5,609 bases of DNA from Dehalococcoidia bacterium (GTDB taxonomy: Bacteria; Chloroflexota; Dehalococcoidia; Plut-88900). This document shows, piece by piece, positions 5,609-5,609 of the stretch (position 1 is the stretch's first letter; the number at the start of each line of letters is the position of its first letter). The notes below the pieces were generated by a model. It saw only the letters and a list, made by a program, of their open reading frames with translations. It searched no databases and was not told the DNA's origin. Location of the stretch: NCBI GenBank assembly GCA_012270635.1, contig JAAXHX010000013.1:1-5609 (forward strand), written 5' to 3'. Both the position numbers and the translations under genes were made by a program.

Positions 5609-5609
5609 T

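Noticed and set aside
1..5609. CRISPR array, tRNA, rRNA or insertion sequence
   Set aside because: I saw no regularly spaced repeats, no tRNA-like cloverleaf, no rRNA stretch and no transposase or terminal inverted repeats.

Overview
All recognisable genes in this window lie on the minus strand and read from right to left. Three consecutive purine biosynthesis genes, purF, purM and purH, occupy about 5478 to 1429. They are followed by a family 2 glycosyltransferase (1303-560) and the N-terminal 164 codons of an isochorismatase/nicotinamidase-family hydrolase (492-1), which runs off the left edge. The DNA is GC-rich with strongly GC-biased third positions. PurF is of the Bacillus-like Fe-S, propeptide-processed type. 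The purH-downstream spacer carries a small palindromic element with the core CTTCGACAGGCTCAG, a kind of interspersed repeat I recall from several GC-rich bacterial groups, including Chloroflexota. A GC-rich bacterium, possibly Chloroflexota (Dehalococcoidia-like), is my guess. The taxon is inference and not secure.

Right edge (5479-5609): a purF control region. On the minus strand it has a near-consensus sigma-70 type promoter (TTGACC, 18 bp, TATAAT). A perfect 8-bp inverted repeat flanks the -10. An 11-bp direct repeat has one copy in the promoter spacer and one 40 bp upstream. A G-rich tract able to form a G-quadruplex lies just upstream of the -35. On the plus strand the last bases could be an extended -10 for a divergent gene outside the window.

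Middle (5478-1429): purF, a 79-bp gap, purM, then purH joined to purM by a 4-base ATGA overlap. PurF makes phosphoribosylamine from PRPP and glutamine, PurM closes the imidazole ring to AIR, and PurH performs the last two steps to IMP. purN, often found between purM and purH, is not there.

Left part (1428-1): a 125-bp spacer with the palindromic element, then the ALG5/DPM1-like glycosyltransferase (TTG start with a strong ribosome binding site) and the hydrolase (67-bp gap, good ribosome binding site). The second pair may be read through from the pur operon or from a promoter I could not identify. Apart from the promoter architecture, I see ordinary housekeeping content and no evidence for a new multi-gene system.
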